Source: Desulfoscipio gibsoniae DSM 7213 (GTDB taxonomy: Bacteria > Bacillota > Desulfotomaculia > Desulfotomaculales > Desulfallaceae). Taken from it: a stretch of 64,000 nt of DNA. The position numbers and the translations under genes are program-made. Positions within the stretch are counted from its first letter, which is position 1, and the number at the start of each line of letters is the position of its first letter. A model generated the notes under the pieces. It worked only from the letters and a program-made list of their open reading frames with translations. It was not told the DNA's origin and did no database searches. Positions 54,445 to 62,365 of the stretch are shown piece after piece. The stretch is taken from positions 186,001 through 250,000 of the forward strand of contig NC_021184.1 of NCBI RefSeq assembly GCF_000233715.2, read 5' to 3'.

Positions 54445-57186
54445 ATGCATAAAAAAGAACTTAATATTAACTCCTGTCCTGTGACTGTATTTGTACACCC
54501 GGATGATACGTTGGCCGATGTGTTGCGTGGCCAGCTAAACTTGACGGGTACTAAAGTTGGATGCGGCCAGGGTACCTGCGGTGCTTGTTCGGTTTTAATG
54601 AACGGCCGGGTAATTAGATCATGCGTTACAAAAATGAAGCGCGTGCCTGATGGGGCATCTATTGTGACCATTGAAGGGATTGGTACCCCGGCAAATTTGC
54701 ATGCGTTGCAGCTGGCTTGGATAGTCTACGGAGGGGCGCAATGTGGTTATTGTACTCCCGGCTTCATTGTTTCGGCCAAGGGGTTACTTGATCAGAACCC
54801 AAACCCCACCAGGGATGAGGTTCGGGATTGGTTCCAAAAGCACCGCAACGCATGCCGTTGTACCGGTTACAAGCCACTGGTGGATGCCGTTATGGATGCG
54901 GCCAGGGTGCTGCGGGGCGAAATCAGTATGGAGGACTTAAGTTTTAAAATACCTGAAGACGGTAGAATATTCGGCACTGCATACCCTCGTCCCACAGCAC
55001 TGGCCAAGGTGACGGGGACTTGCGATTACGGGGCTGACCTGGGGCTAAAACTACCGTCCGATACGCTGCACCTTGCCATTGCCCAGGCCAAAGTGTCGCA
55101 CGCCAATATAATTTCCATTGATACGTCAGAAGCCGAGCAAATGCCAGGTGTTTACCGCGTACTTACTCACCAAGACGTACAAGGGAATAACCGTATTTTT
55201 GGATTTGTACTGTACCCGTGGAGTAAAAATGACGGTTACGACCGTCCCATATTATGTGATGAAAAAATATTTCAATACGGGGACGCTATAGCCATGGTTT
55301 GCGCAGATACCGAAGATCATGCCCGGGCAGCGGCGGAAAAGGTCAAGATAGAGTATGAGAAGCTGCCCGCTTACATGAATGCCTTGGATGCTGCCGCTGA
55401 GGACGCTATGGAAATCCACCCCGGCACACCCAACGTGTTTTTTGAGCAGCCAGTGATGAAGGGGGAAGATACTGCACCAATTATGACGGCGGCCGATTAT
55501 GTCGTAGAGGATAGTTTTTACGTTCAGCGCCAGCCGCACATGCCCATTGAGCCCGATGTGGGGTTTGCCTATTTGGATGATGAGGGACGGGTAACCATCC
55601 ATTCCAAGTCCATTACCCTACATGCACACCACAGGATGCTATATGAAGGACTTGGGATTGAGCCGGAAAAATTGCGGCTAGTACAAAACCCCATGGGGGG
55701 CAGTTTCGGCTACAAGCTGAGCCCCACTATGGAAGCTTTGTTGGCAGTGGCTTGCATAGCCACCGGCAGACCGGTGTTTATGCGCTATAATTACTATCAG
55801 CAAATAACTTATACGGGTAAGCGGTCGCCTTTCTTTATCAACCTCAAGCTAGCGGCGGATAAAAATGGTAAGCTTTTAGCCATGGAGCACGATTTTCTTA
55901 TTGATCACGGAGCTTACTCTGAGTTTGGTGACCTGCTCACTGTGAAGGGGGCCCGCTGTATAGGTGCCGGTTATCATATCCCCAACATCCGCGCCCTGGG
56001 CCGGTGTACATTCACCAACCATGCCTTTGGTTCTGCTTTCCGGGGCTATGGTTCTCCGCAAAGTGAGTTCGCCAGTGAAGTGCTGATTGATAAACTAGCT
56101 GAAAAAGTGGGTATGGATCCCCTGGAATTTCGCTATATAAATGTCTACCGCCCTGGTAGTACCACTCCCAGCGGCTGTGAGTTGGATGTCCATCCCTTCC
56201 CGGGATTATTAGATATGCTCCGGCCCAAGTATAAAGATGCTTTACAAAGGGCCAAGCAAGAAGTCTCGCTTGACAAGAGGCGGGGCGTAGGCATTGCCAT
56301 CGGTACGTATAACGTGGGCCGTGACAGTGCGGACGTATCCGAGGCGGCTGTGGAGTTAAATCCGGACGGTACCATCACCGTTTTCAATACCTGGGAAGAC
56401 CACGGTCAGGGGGGGGATATTGGAACCCTGGCCACGGCTCACGAAGCCCTGCGGCCATTAGGTATCGGGGTGGAAAAAATAAAACTGGTGATGAATGATA
56501 CCGCTACTTGTCCCAACAGCGGGCCGGCGGCGGCCAGCCGCAGCCAGTTTATGACTGGCCGGGCTATTGTGGATGCCTGCGAAAAACTGCTCGGCGCTAT
56601 GCAAAAGCCCGATGGGTCTTACCGTAATTATGATGACATGGTGGCAGAGAATATTCCCACCAAGTATATGGGGAGCTATTCTACAGCCCACCTGTGCAGC
56701 CGTATTGATCCTCAGACAGGCCAGTTTAATCCAGTGGTTACTTATATGTACGGCGTCTTTATGGCCGAGGTGGAGGTGGATATGCAAACTGGTAAAACCA
56801 AGGTACTTAAAATGATTATGCTGGCCGATGTGGGTAAACACGCCAATAAGCTGGCGGTAGACGGGCAGTTATACGGCGGCCTGGCCCAGGGTATTGGGCT
56901 GGCGTTAAGTGAAGATTTTGAGGATCTGGATAAACACACCAACATGATTGCCTGTGGATTCCCCTATATCAAGGATGTACCAGATGATCTGGAGCTGGGT
57001 TACACTGAAATTCCGCGGCAGGAAGGGCCCTTCGGGGCTGCAGGTTGCGGTGAACTGCCTACGACTGCCCCCCATGCCGCTATCATTAATGGTATTTACA
57101 ACGCCTGCGGGGTGCGCATCACCCACCTCCCGGCAAGGCCGGAAAAGGTATTGGCAGGAATAAACAAGCTGGCGGAGCAGAAGTAA
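54445..57186 (+). CDS. Molybdopterin aldehyde oxidoreductase (MOP type) 1
   Basis: A 913-residue one-chain enzyme that oxidises aldehydes to acids. The first 2Fe-2S domain has Cys 40, 45, 48 and 60 (VGCGQGTCGACSVLMNG) and the second has Cys 100, 103, 137 and 139 (CGYCTPGFIVSAKG, CRCTGYKP). These are the same numbers as I recall for Desulfovibrio gigas MOP. The Mo domains follow from about 180, with the catalytic Glu in GCGELPTTAPHAA near residue 870. There is no FAD domain, so electrons must leave to another protein. The upstream Moco riboswitch and terminator suggest cofactor-controlled expression. The ribosome site is GAGGTGG. Confidence 0.9.
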   Translation: MHKKELNINSCPVTVFVHPDDTLADVLRGQLNLTGTKVGCGQGTCGACSVLMNGRVIRSCVTKMKRVPDGASIVTIEGIGTPANLHALQLAWIVYGGAQCGYCTPGFIVSAKGLLDQNPNPTRDEVRDWFQKHRNACRCTGYKPLVDAVMDAARVLRGEISMEDLSFKIPEDGRIFGTAYPRPTALAKVTGTCDYGADLGLKLPSDTLHLAIAQAKVSHANIISIDTSEAEQMPGVYRVLTHQDVQGNNRIFGFVLYPWSKNDGYDRPILCDEKIFQYGDAIAMVCADTEDHARAAAEKVKIEYEKLPAYMNALDAAAEDAMEIHPGTPNVFFEQPVMKGEDTAPIMTAADYVVEDSFYVQRQPHMPIEPDVGFAYLDDEGRVTIHSKSITLHAHHRMLYEGLGIEPEKLRLVQNPMGGSFGYKLSPTMEALLAVACIATGRPVFMRYNYYQQITYTGKRSPFFINLKLAADKNGKLLAMEHDFLIDHGAYSEFGDLLTVKGARCIGAGYHIPNIRALGRCTFTNHAFGSAFRGYGSPQSEFASEVLIDKLAEKVGMDPLEFRYINVYRPGSTTPSGCELDVHPFPGLLDMLRPKYKDALQRAKQEVSLDKRRGVGIAIGTYNVGRDSADVSEAAVELNPDGTITVFNTWEDHGQGGDIGTLATAHEALRPLGIGVEKIKLVMNDTATCPNSGPAAASRSQFMTGRAIVDACEKLLGAMQKPDGSYRNYDDMVAENIPTKYMGSYSTAHLCSRIDPQTGQFNPVVTYMYGVFMAEVEVDMQTGKTKVLKMIMLADVGKHANKLAVDGQLYGGLAQGIGLALSEDFEDLDKHTNMIACGFPYIKDVPDDLELGYTEIPRQEGPFGAAGCGELPTTAPHAAIINGIYNACGVRITHLPARPEKVLAGINKLAEQK

Positions 57187-57226
57187 TATTTCGCATATAA
57201 GGATATAGAAATATTATAGCACAGTA

Positions 57227-57265
57227 AAATCAGGTTGTGTTTGTCAGAGCATAACCTGATTTTTA
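57227..57265 (+). terminator. Terminator of aldehyde oxidoreductase 1
   Basis: AAATCAGGTT (57227-57236) pairs with AACCTGATTT (57253-57262), followed by TTATC. The next 57266-57593 has no visible gene. Confidence 0.7.
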
Positions 57266-57593
57266 TCTGATAAAAATATAGGCCCGGCATAGTTTTTGCG
57301 CTTTATAATGACAAGTTATATTATGTAGAAATATAGAGTCTTATAATTATTAAACACTTTACTGGATCTGATTATAAGTTTTAAACCAAGATTGCCAGCA
57401 ATAAATACGTATCTTTTTAATGCAACTGTATCAAAGTGGAACTGCACAGTGGTCATATTTGAGACAGGTATGGAACTCATGTAAAAGTCTTAGTATAATA
57501 AAAATAACATTTTGTACAGTCATATTGTGTTTTTGTAAAATTAGCATGGATTTTGCTTGTATTAACATTAAACAATATCAATAACTTATAATT

Positions 57594-57687
57594 GCTCCGA
57601 GCTATGTTATCTAAGGTAGCAGCTATGATAGCCTGGCCGATAGGGTTTGTCGGGAAACCGGCGGGCCTCCCAATGCGGAAAGGAGTA
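57594..57687 (+). ncRNA. Moco riboswitch candidate 2 (first of a tandem pair)
   Basis: GCTCC near 57594 pairs with GGAG at 57682-57685. Inside are GCCTGGCC, the GAAA-loop hairpin GTCGGGAAACCGGC, GGCCTCCC and GGAAAG, the core of the Moco RNA motif. It is about 85% identical to the next copy, 242 bases downstream. Confidence 0.8.
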
Positions 57688-57725
57688 CAGTATGTGCTTG
57701 GTCATGCCGGGGTGCTGTATTTTTT
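57686..57725 (+). terminator. Terminator of Moco riboswitch 2
   Basis: TACAG (57686-57690) pairs with CTGTA (57715-57719) around an inner TTGGT/GCCGG stem, followed by six T. Confidence 0.6.
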
Positions 57726-57835
57726 CGCACTCCGGTTTATTTTTGACGCTTGAGCGTTGGTAATTACAGTAGGCGGGCTATTAGTTGCGATTTTATCGAT
57801 TCTATAGGTATTGTTTAACATTGTCAATTGCATAT

Positions 57836-57930
57836 GCTCCGAGTCAGGTTTGTCTAAGGTAACAGCTATGATGGCCTGGCCGATAGGGTTTGTCGGGAAA
57901 CCGGCAGGCCTCCCAACGCGGAAAGGAGTA
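57836..57930 (+). ncRNA. Moco riboswitch candidate 3 (second of a tandem pair)
   Basis: It has the same core as riboswitch 2: GCTCC near 57836 with GGAG at 57925-57928, GCCTGGCC, GTCGGGAAACCGGC, GGCCTCCC and GGAAAG. Differences from riboswitch 2 fall mostly in loops and spacers. It controls the MoeA-like gene starting at 58125. Confidence 0.8.
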
Positions 57931-57977
57931 CAGTATAATACTTTGGTCTTAAAAGGCCGGGGTGCTGTATTTTTACT
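57929..57977 (+). terminator. Terminator of Moco riboswitch 3
   Basis: TACAG and CTGTA again close the helix, with an inner GGTC/GGCC stem, followed by TTTTTA. The inner sequence differs from the first terminator but the pairing is kept. Confidence 0.6.
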
Positions 57978-58124
57978 GCATTCCGGTCTTTTTTATTGTT
58001 TTAGGTTTATGTTTTAGGTGTTTATGCCTGGCTGTTTTTAGGACGAGGGTAATTGATAAGTTGTTGAAGGTGCGGCAGTAAGGGTTTTAATTTTTTGCGT
58101 GCGCTTGTGAAAGGGGCTGTAATC

Positions 58125-59150
58125 ATGAAATCTGTACCGGTACAGGAGGCGGTAGGGATGGTGCTTTGCCACGACCTCACCCTAATTGTCCCCGGCAAGT
58201 TTAAAAAACCGCTATTTAAAAAGGGACATGTTGTTAAGCCTGAGGATATTCCCAGTCTGTTGGATATTGGCAAAGAGCATCTCTATGTTTGGGAAATGCG
58301 TGAAGGAGTTCTGCACGAAAATGAGGCTGCGATGCGCATGGCCACGGCAGCAGCCGGTAATGGTGTTACCCTAACGGAACCTAGTGAAGGAAAGGTTAGC
58401 TTGCTGGCCGCAGAAGACGGATTGTTAAAAATCAATACCGGCGCTTTGTTTGCGATTAATGAGCGGGAACAGGTTATGTTTGCCACCCTGCACTCAAACC
58501 AGCTGGTTAAAAAGAATAAGATTGTGGCCGGTACGCGCATTATTCCGCTGGTTATAGAAGAGAAAATTATTACTGGCATAGAGCATATCTGCCGGGAATG
58601 TTTTCCCCTGGTTGAGATAAAACCCTTAAGACCCATGCGGGTCGGGCTGGTAACCACAGGCAGCGAAGTGTACAAAGGGCGCATCCAGGATAAGTTTGGG
58701 CCGGTAGTGACAGCTAAACTGGCCGAGTGGGGCGGCGAAGTTACCAGGCGGATTTTAGTGTCCGACAGTATAGATATGATTGTAGTGGCTATCAAGGAAC
58801 TAATGGAAGAGGGGGTCGATATGATCCTGGTTACCGGTGGTATGTCGGTGGATCCCGATGATGTAACGCCGGCGGGCGTGGTTGCCGCCGGGGGGCGCAT
58901 TGTTAGCTATGGGGCACCTGCTCTGCCGGGGGCCATGTTTATGATGGCTTATATTGATGAACTGCCTGTAATGGGCTTGCCCGGGTGTGTTATGTATCAC
59001 AGAAGCAGTATATTTGATTTAATAGCGCCGCGGGTTTTGGCTGGTGAAGTGATTACCCGCAGGGATATTATTTCCCTGGGTTATGGCGGTCTTTGTTCCA
59101 ACTGTCGTGAGTGCCGTTATCCTGATTGCGGCTTTGGCAAAGGTATTTAA
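58125..59150 (+). CDS. MoeA-like molybdopterin-binding protein
   Basis: About 341 residues. The N-terminal part (VQEAVGMVLCHDLTLIVPGK) and the MogA/MoeA fold (RVGLVTTGSEVYKGRIQDKF near 185, LVTGGMSVDPDDVTPAGVV near 240) indicate a protein that binds molybdopterin and may insert metal or deliver cofactor. The C-terminus CSNCRECRYPDCGFGKG has four Cys and may bind iron-sulfur or zinc. It is shorter than MoeA (about 400). ATG 58125 fits an AAAGGGG ribosome site; the frame open to 58095 is ignored. It stands between two MOP genes and 59 bases before the second. Confidence 0.75.
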   Translation: MKSVPVQEAVGMVLCHDLTLIVPGKFKKPLFKKGHVVKPEDIPSLLDIGKEHLYVWEMREGVLHENEAAMRMATAAAGNGVTLTEPSEGKVSLLAAEDGLLKINTGALFAINEREQVMFATLHSNQLVKKNKIVAGTRIIPLVIEEKIITGIEHICRECFPLVEIKPLRPMRVGLVTTGSEVYKGRIQDKFGPVVTAKLAEWGGEVTRRILVSDSIDMIVVAIKELMEEGVDMILVTGGMSVDPDDVTPAGVVAAGGRIVSYGAPALPGAMFMMAYIDELPVMGLPGCVMYHRSSIFDLIAPRVLAGEVITRRDIISLGYGGLCSNCRECRYPDCGFGKGI

Positions 59151-59208
59151 CAATATTTTTAAACAACGTGTTACAACAAGTAAACATTTAATATAAGGAG
59201 ATGAATTA

Positions 59209-61986
59209 ATGCTTAAGAAAAGAGTTAACATTAACGGTGCCAGTATGACTTTGGTTGCTGATCCGGAAACTGCTTTGGCGGATGTTCTTCGCGGGCAGCT
59301 GCATCTGACCGGTACCAAGATTGGCTGCGGCAAGGCCCAGTGCGGTGCCTGTTCGGTCATTATGAACGGCAAAGTTATCCTGTCCTGTGTCACCAAGATG
59401 AAAAAGGTTCCCGATGATGCTATTATTACCACTATTGAAGGCATTGGCACCCCCACCAACCTGCATGCTCTGCAGTTGGCCTGGGTCAAACACGGTGCCG
59501 CCCAGTGCGGTTTTTGTGCATCCGGCTTTATTGTCTCCGCCAAGGCCCTGCTTGACGAAAATCTCAATCCGACTAGGGAAGAGGTACGTACCTGGTTCCA
59601 GAAGCATAAGAATGTTTGCCGCTGCACGGGGTATAAGCCCCAGGTAGACGCGGTGATGGACGCCGCCCGCCTGATGCGCGGCGAAATAACCGTGGCTGAT
59701 TTAAGCTTCCAAATGCCGGCCGATGGTAAAATTTTAGGCACCGATTACCCGCGTCCTTCGGCTGTGGGCAAGGTTACCGGCACCATTGATTACGGCGCTG
59801 ACTTCGGCCTCAAAATGCCGCCCGGTACTCTGCAGCTTAAACTGGTTCAGGCTCAGGTTTCCCACGCTAAGATTTTATCCATCGATACATCCGAAGCTGA
59901 AAAAATGCCCGGTGTTTACAAAGTTGTCACGCACAAAGACGTTAAAGGCAAAAATCGCGTCAACGGCCTAAACTTCCCGAACAATAAGGGAGACAGCTAT
60001 GACCGGCCCATCCTGTGCGACGAAAAGGTTTTCCAGTATGGTGACGCCATTGCCATTGTTTGCGCCGATACCGAAGCACATGCTCAGGCCGCAGTGGAAA
60101 AAGTCAATGTGGAATTGGAAGTGCTGCCGGCTTACATGAGTGCACCTGCCGCCATGGAGCCCGACGCCATAGAAATTCACCCCGGAACTCCGAACGTTTA
60201 CTTTAAGCAGGAAAACATAAAGGGCGAAGATACCGCGCCGCTGATGGAAAAAGCAGATGTTGTGGTATCCATGGAAGACCTGTTTGTTGGCCGCCAGCCT
60301 CACCTGCCCATTGAGCCGGATGTTGCCGCTGCTTATTATGACGACAACGGTAACTTGCAAATTTTATCCAAGAGCATTGGTTTGGATATACACGCGCTTA
60401 TGATTGGCGAAGGACTTGGTCTAGAGGCCGGAAAAAATCTGTTCCTGTCTCAGTTCTCGGGTGTGGGCGGCACCTTTGGCTATAAGTTCAGTCCCACCAT
60501 TGAAGCGCTGGTAGGGGTCGCATGTATGGCTACCGGTAGACCTGTTTTCCTGAACTTTAACTATTACCAGCAAATTACTTATACCGGCAAGCGGTCGCCG
60601 TTCTTTATGGACGTTAAGTTTGGTGCCAACAAAGATGGCAAGATTATCGCTCTGGAACATAACTATGCTGTCGACCACGGCCCATACTCCGAGTTTGGTG
60701 ATCTCCTCACCTTGCGGGGTGCTCAGTTCATTGGTGCGGGTTATGGTATACCAAACATCAAGGGAGTTGGCTATACGGTTTGCACCAATCATGGCTGGGG
60801 TTCCGCCTTTAGAGGTTACGGTTCGCCCCAAAGCCTTTTTGCCTCCGAGACTTTAATAGACGTTCTGGCCGAAAAATTAGGCATGGATCCGCTGGAACTG
60901 CGCTATATTAACGCATACCGTCCCGGCGACACCAACCCTTCCGGTCATGATCCTGAAGTATATTCCTTGCCCGCATTAATCGACGCGATTCGGCCCAAGT
61001 ACCAGGCTGCTCTGGAGAAGGCTAAAGCGCTTTCCACGCCGGAGAAAAAGCGTGGTGTTGGCGTGTCTGTCGGTGTCTATGGTTGTGGGCTGGACGGCGT
61101 AGACAGTGCTGAAGTATGGGTGGAATTGTTGGCTGACGGTAGGGTTCAGGTGAGCACCAACTGGCAGGACCATGGTCAGGGTGCTGATATGGGTCTTTTG
61201 GCTACCTCCCATGAAGTCTTACGGCAAATGGGCATCAAGCCTGAGCAAATTAAGCTGGTTATGAACGATATGAACTTAGCTCCAGCCGGCGGACCGGCCG
61301 GCGGCAGCCGCTCCCAGGTGGTCATTGGTAACAGCGCCGTAAACGGCTGCGAACAGCTGGTCAACGCTTTGAAGAAAGACGATGGGACTTACATGACCTA
61401 TGACGAAGCAGTGACCAAAGGCATACCACTCAAATATGTAGGCAAGTGGAGCACAGCTGCAGATAACTGCACAGCCTGCGATGAAAAAGGTCAAGGTAAA
61501 CCCTTTGCCATATACATGTACGGTGTCTTCCTGGCGGAAGTGGAGGTGGATACCAAGACCGGCAAGGCTCAGGTCGCAGGTATGACCATGGCTGCCGACG
61601 TCGGCGAAGTTATTAATAAGACAGTTGTTGACGGGCAAATCTACGGTGGTTTGGCCCAGGGCATTGGCCTTGCGCTTACCGAAGATTTCGAAGATCTGAA
61701 GAAGCACACCAGCATGGCTGCCTGCGGTATCCCTTACGTCAAGGACGTTCCTGATAATATAGAAATTATCTACGTGAACCACCAGCGTAAACATGGCCCG
61801 CACGGTGCTTCCGGTGTGGGTGAACTGCCGCTGACCTCACCGCATGCTGCTATTTGTAACGCTATTTACAATGCTTGCGGTGTGCGGATCACACAGCTCC
61901 CGGCCCTGCCGAAGAAGATACTGGCCGGTTTACAGGGTAAAGAAATCCCGGTGGTCAAACGGCCCATTAAAAACCCAGCTTATTAG
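59209..61986 (+). CDS. Molybdopterin aldehyde oxidoreductase (MOP type) 2
   Basis: A 925-residue paralogue of the protein at 54445-57186, with Cys 40, 45, 48 and 60 (IGCGKAQCGACSVIMNG) and Cys 100, 103, 137 and 139 (CGFCASGFIVSAK, CRCTGYKP). The catalytic Glu is in GVGELPLTSPHAA near residue 872. A C-terminal extension (GKEIPVVKRPIKNPAY) is not in the first copy. AAGGAG lies eight bases before the ATG. It has more regular, G+C-rich codon use than its paralogue, in line with high expression. It is probably co-transcribed with the MoeA-like gene. Confidence 0.9.
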   Translation: MLKKRVNINGASMTLVADPETALADVLRGQLHLTGTKIGCGKAQCGACSVIMNGKVILSCVTKMKKVPDDAIITTIEGIGTPTNLHALQLAWVKHGAAQCGFCASGFIVSAKALLDENLNPTREEVRTWFQKHKNVCRCTGYKPQVDAVMDAARLMRGEITVADLSFQMPADGKILGTDYPRPSAVGKVTGTIDYGADFGLKMPPGTLQLKLVQAQVSHAKILSIDTSEAEKMPGVYKVVTHKDVKGKNRVNGLNFPNNKGDSYDRPILCDEKVFQYGDAIAIVCADTEAHAQAAVEKVNVELEVLPAYMSAPAAMEPDAIEIHPGTPNVYFKQENIKGEDTAPLMEKADVVVSMEDLFVGRQPHLPIEPDVAAAYYDDNGNLQILSKSIGLDIHALMIGEGLGLEAGKNLFLSQFSGVGGTFGYKFSPTIEALVGVACMATGRPVFLNFNYYQQITYTGKRSPFFMDVKFGANKDGKIIALEHNYAVDHGPYSEFGDLLTLRGAQFIGAGYGIPNIKGVGYTVCTNHGWGSAFRGYGSPQSLFASETLIDVLAEKLGMDPLELRYINAYRPGDTNPSGHDPEVYSLPALIDAIRPKYQAALEKAKALSTPEKKRGVGVSVGVYGCGLDGVDSAEVWVELLADGRVQVSTNWQDHGQGADMGLLATSHEVLRQMGIKPEQIKLVMNDMNLAPAGGPAGGSRSQVVIGNSAVNGCEQLVNALKKDDGTYMTYDEAVTKGIPLKYVGKWSTAADNCTACDEKGQGKPFAIYMYGVFLAEVEVDTKTGKAQVAGMTMAADVGEVINKTVVDGQIYGGLAQGIGLALTEDFEDLKKHTSMAACGIPYVKDVPDNIEIIYVNHQRKHGPHGASGVGELPLTSPHAAICNAIYNACGVRITQLPALPKKILAGLQGKEIPVVKRPIKNPAY

Positions 61987-62117
61987 ATACTAGGAAAAAA
62001 GGATATTCCTGAAGTAAACTTGGTTAGTTCAAAAAGAAAGGGGACATACCTGCTGAAGTTTGGGTATTTTTTTGAAAAAGGTAAGGGATACACCTGCTGG
62101 AGCTAGGGTATTTCTTT

Positions 62118-62135
62118 GGGGACAGGAATGTCCCC
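62118..62135. repeat. Small perfect hairpin GGGGAC/GTCCCC
   Basis: GGGGAC (62118-62123) and GTCCCC (62130-62135) pair around six bases. It follows a stretch in which GTAAGGGATACACCTGCTGG echoes the preceding GGGGACATACCTGCTG. Confidence 0.4.
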
Positions 62136-62200
62136 AACTAATGGAAGTCTCTAACTAATGCAGACAAGCAGTGCTGAATTCTCTAAATAGCATCTTCTAA

Positions 62201-62231
62201 GATTCGGGTGGGGTTTAACCCCACCTGAATC
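62201..62231 (+). terminator. Hairpin, likely terminator of aldehyde oxidoreductase 2
   Basis: GATTCGGGTGGGGTT pairs with AACCCCACCTGAATC with one mismatch. A loose T-rich stretch (TTTTATTTA) follows after eight bases. Confidence 0.5.
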
Positions 62232-62365
62232 AAGGAATGTTTTATTTATGAATTAAAAATTTAAATTTTACTAATGAGACAATTTGCCTAAAATGAACTT
62301 ACCTTATCCCTGCTTTTAGTTCGTTTTAGGTTGCTTGTGTTTTATAGTGGAAATGGTGGGGTAAA

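Noticed and set aside
57594..57930. The repeated block as a possible CRISPR or simple tandem repeat
   Set aside because: Only two units, each with conserved RNA secondary structure and terminator; the Moco motif explains them.
57811..58017. 68-codon frame over the third Moco riboswitch
   Set aside because: The bases are fully explained by the RNA structure and terminator.
55252..61803. Several long minus-strand frames inside the two aldehyde oxidoreductase genes
   Set aside because: They are shadows of G+C-rich coding sequence; the plus-strand proteins carry all known motifs.
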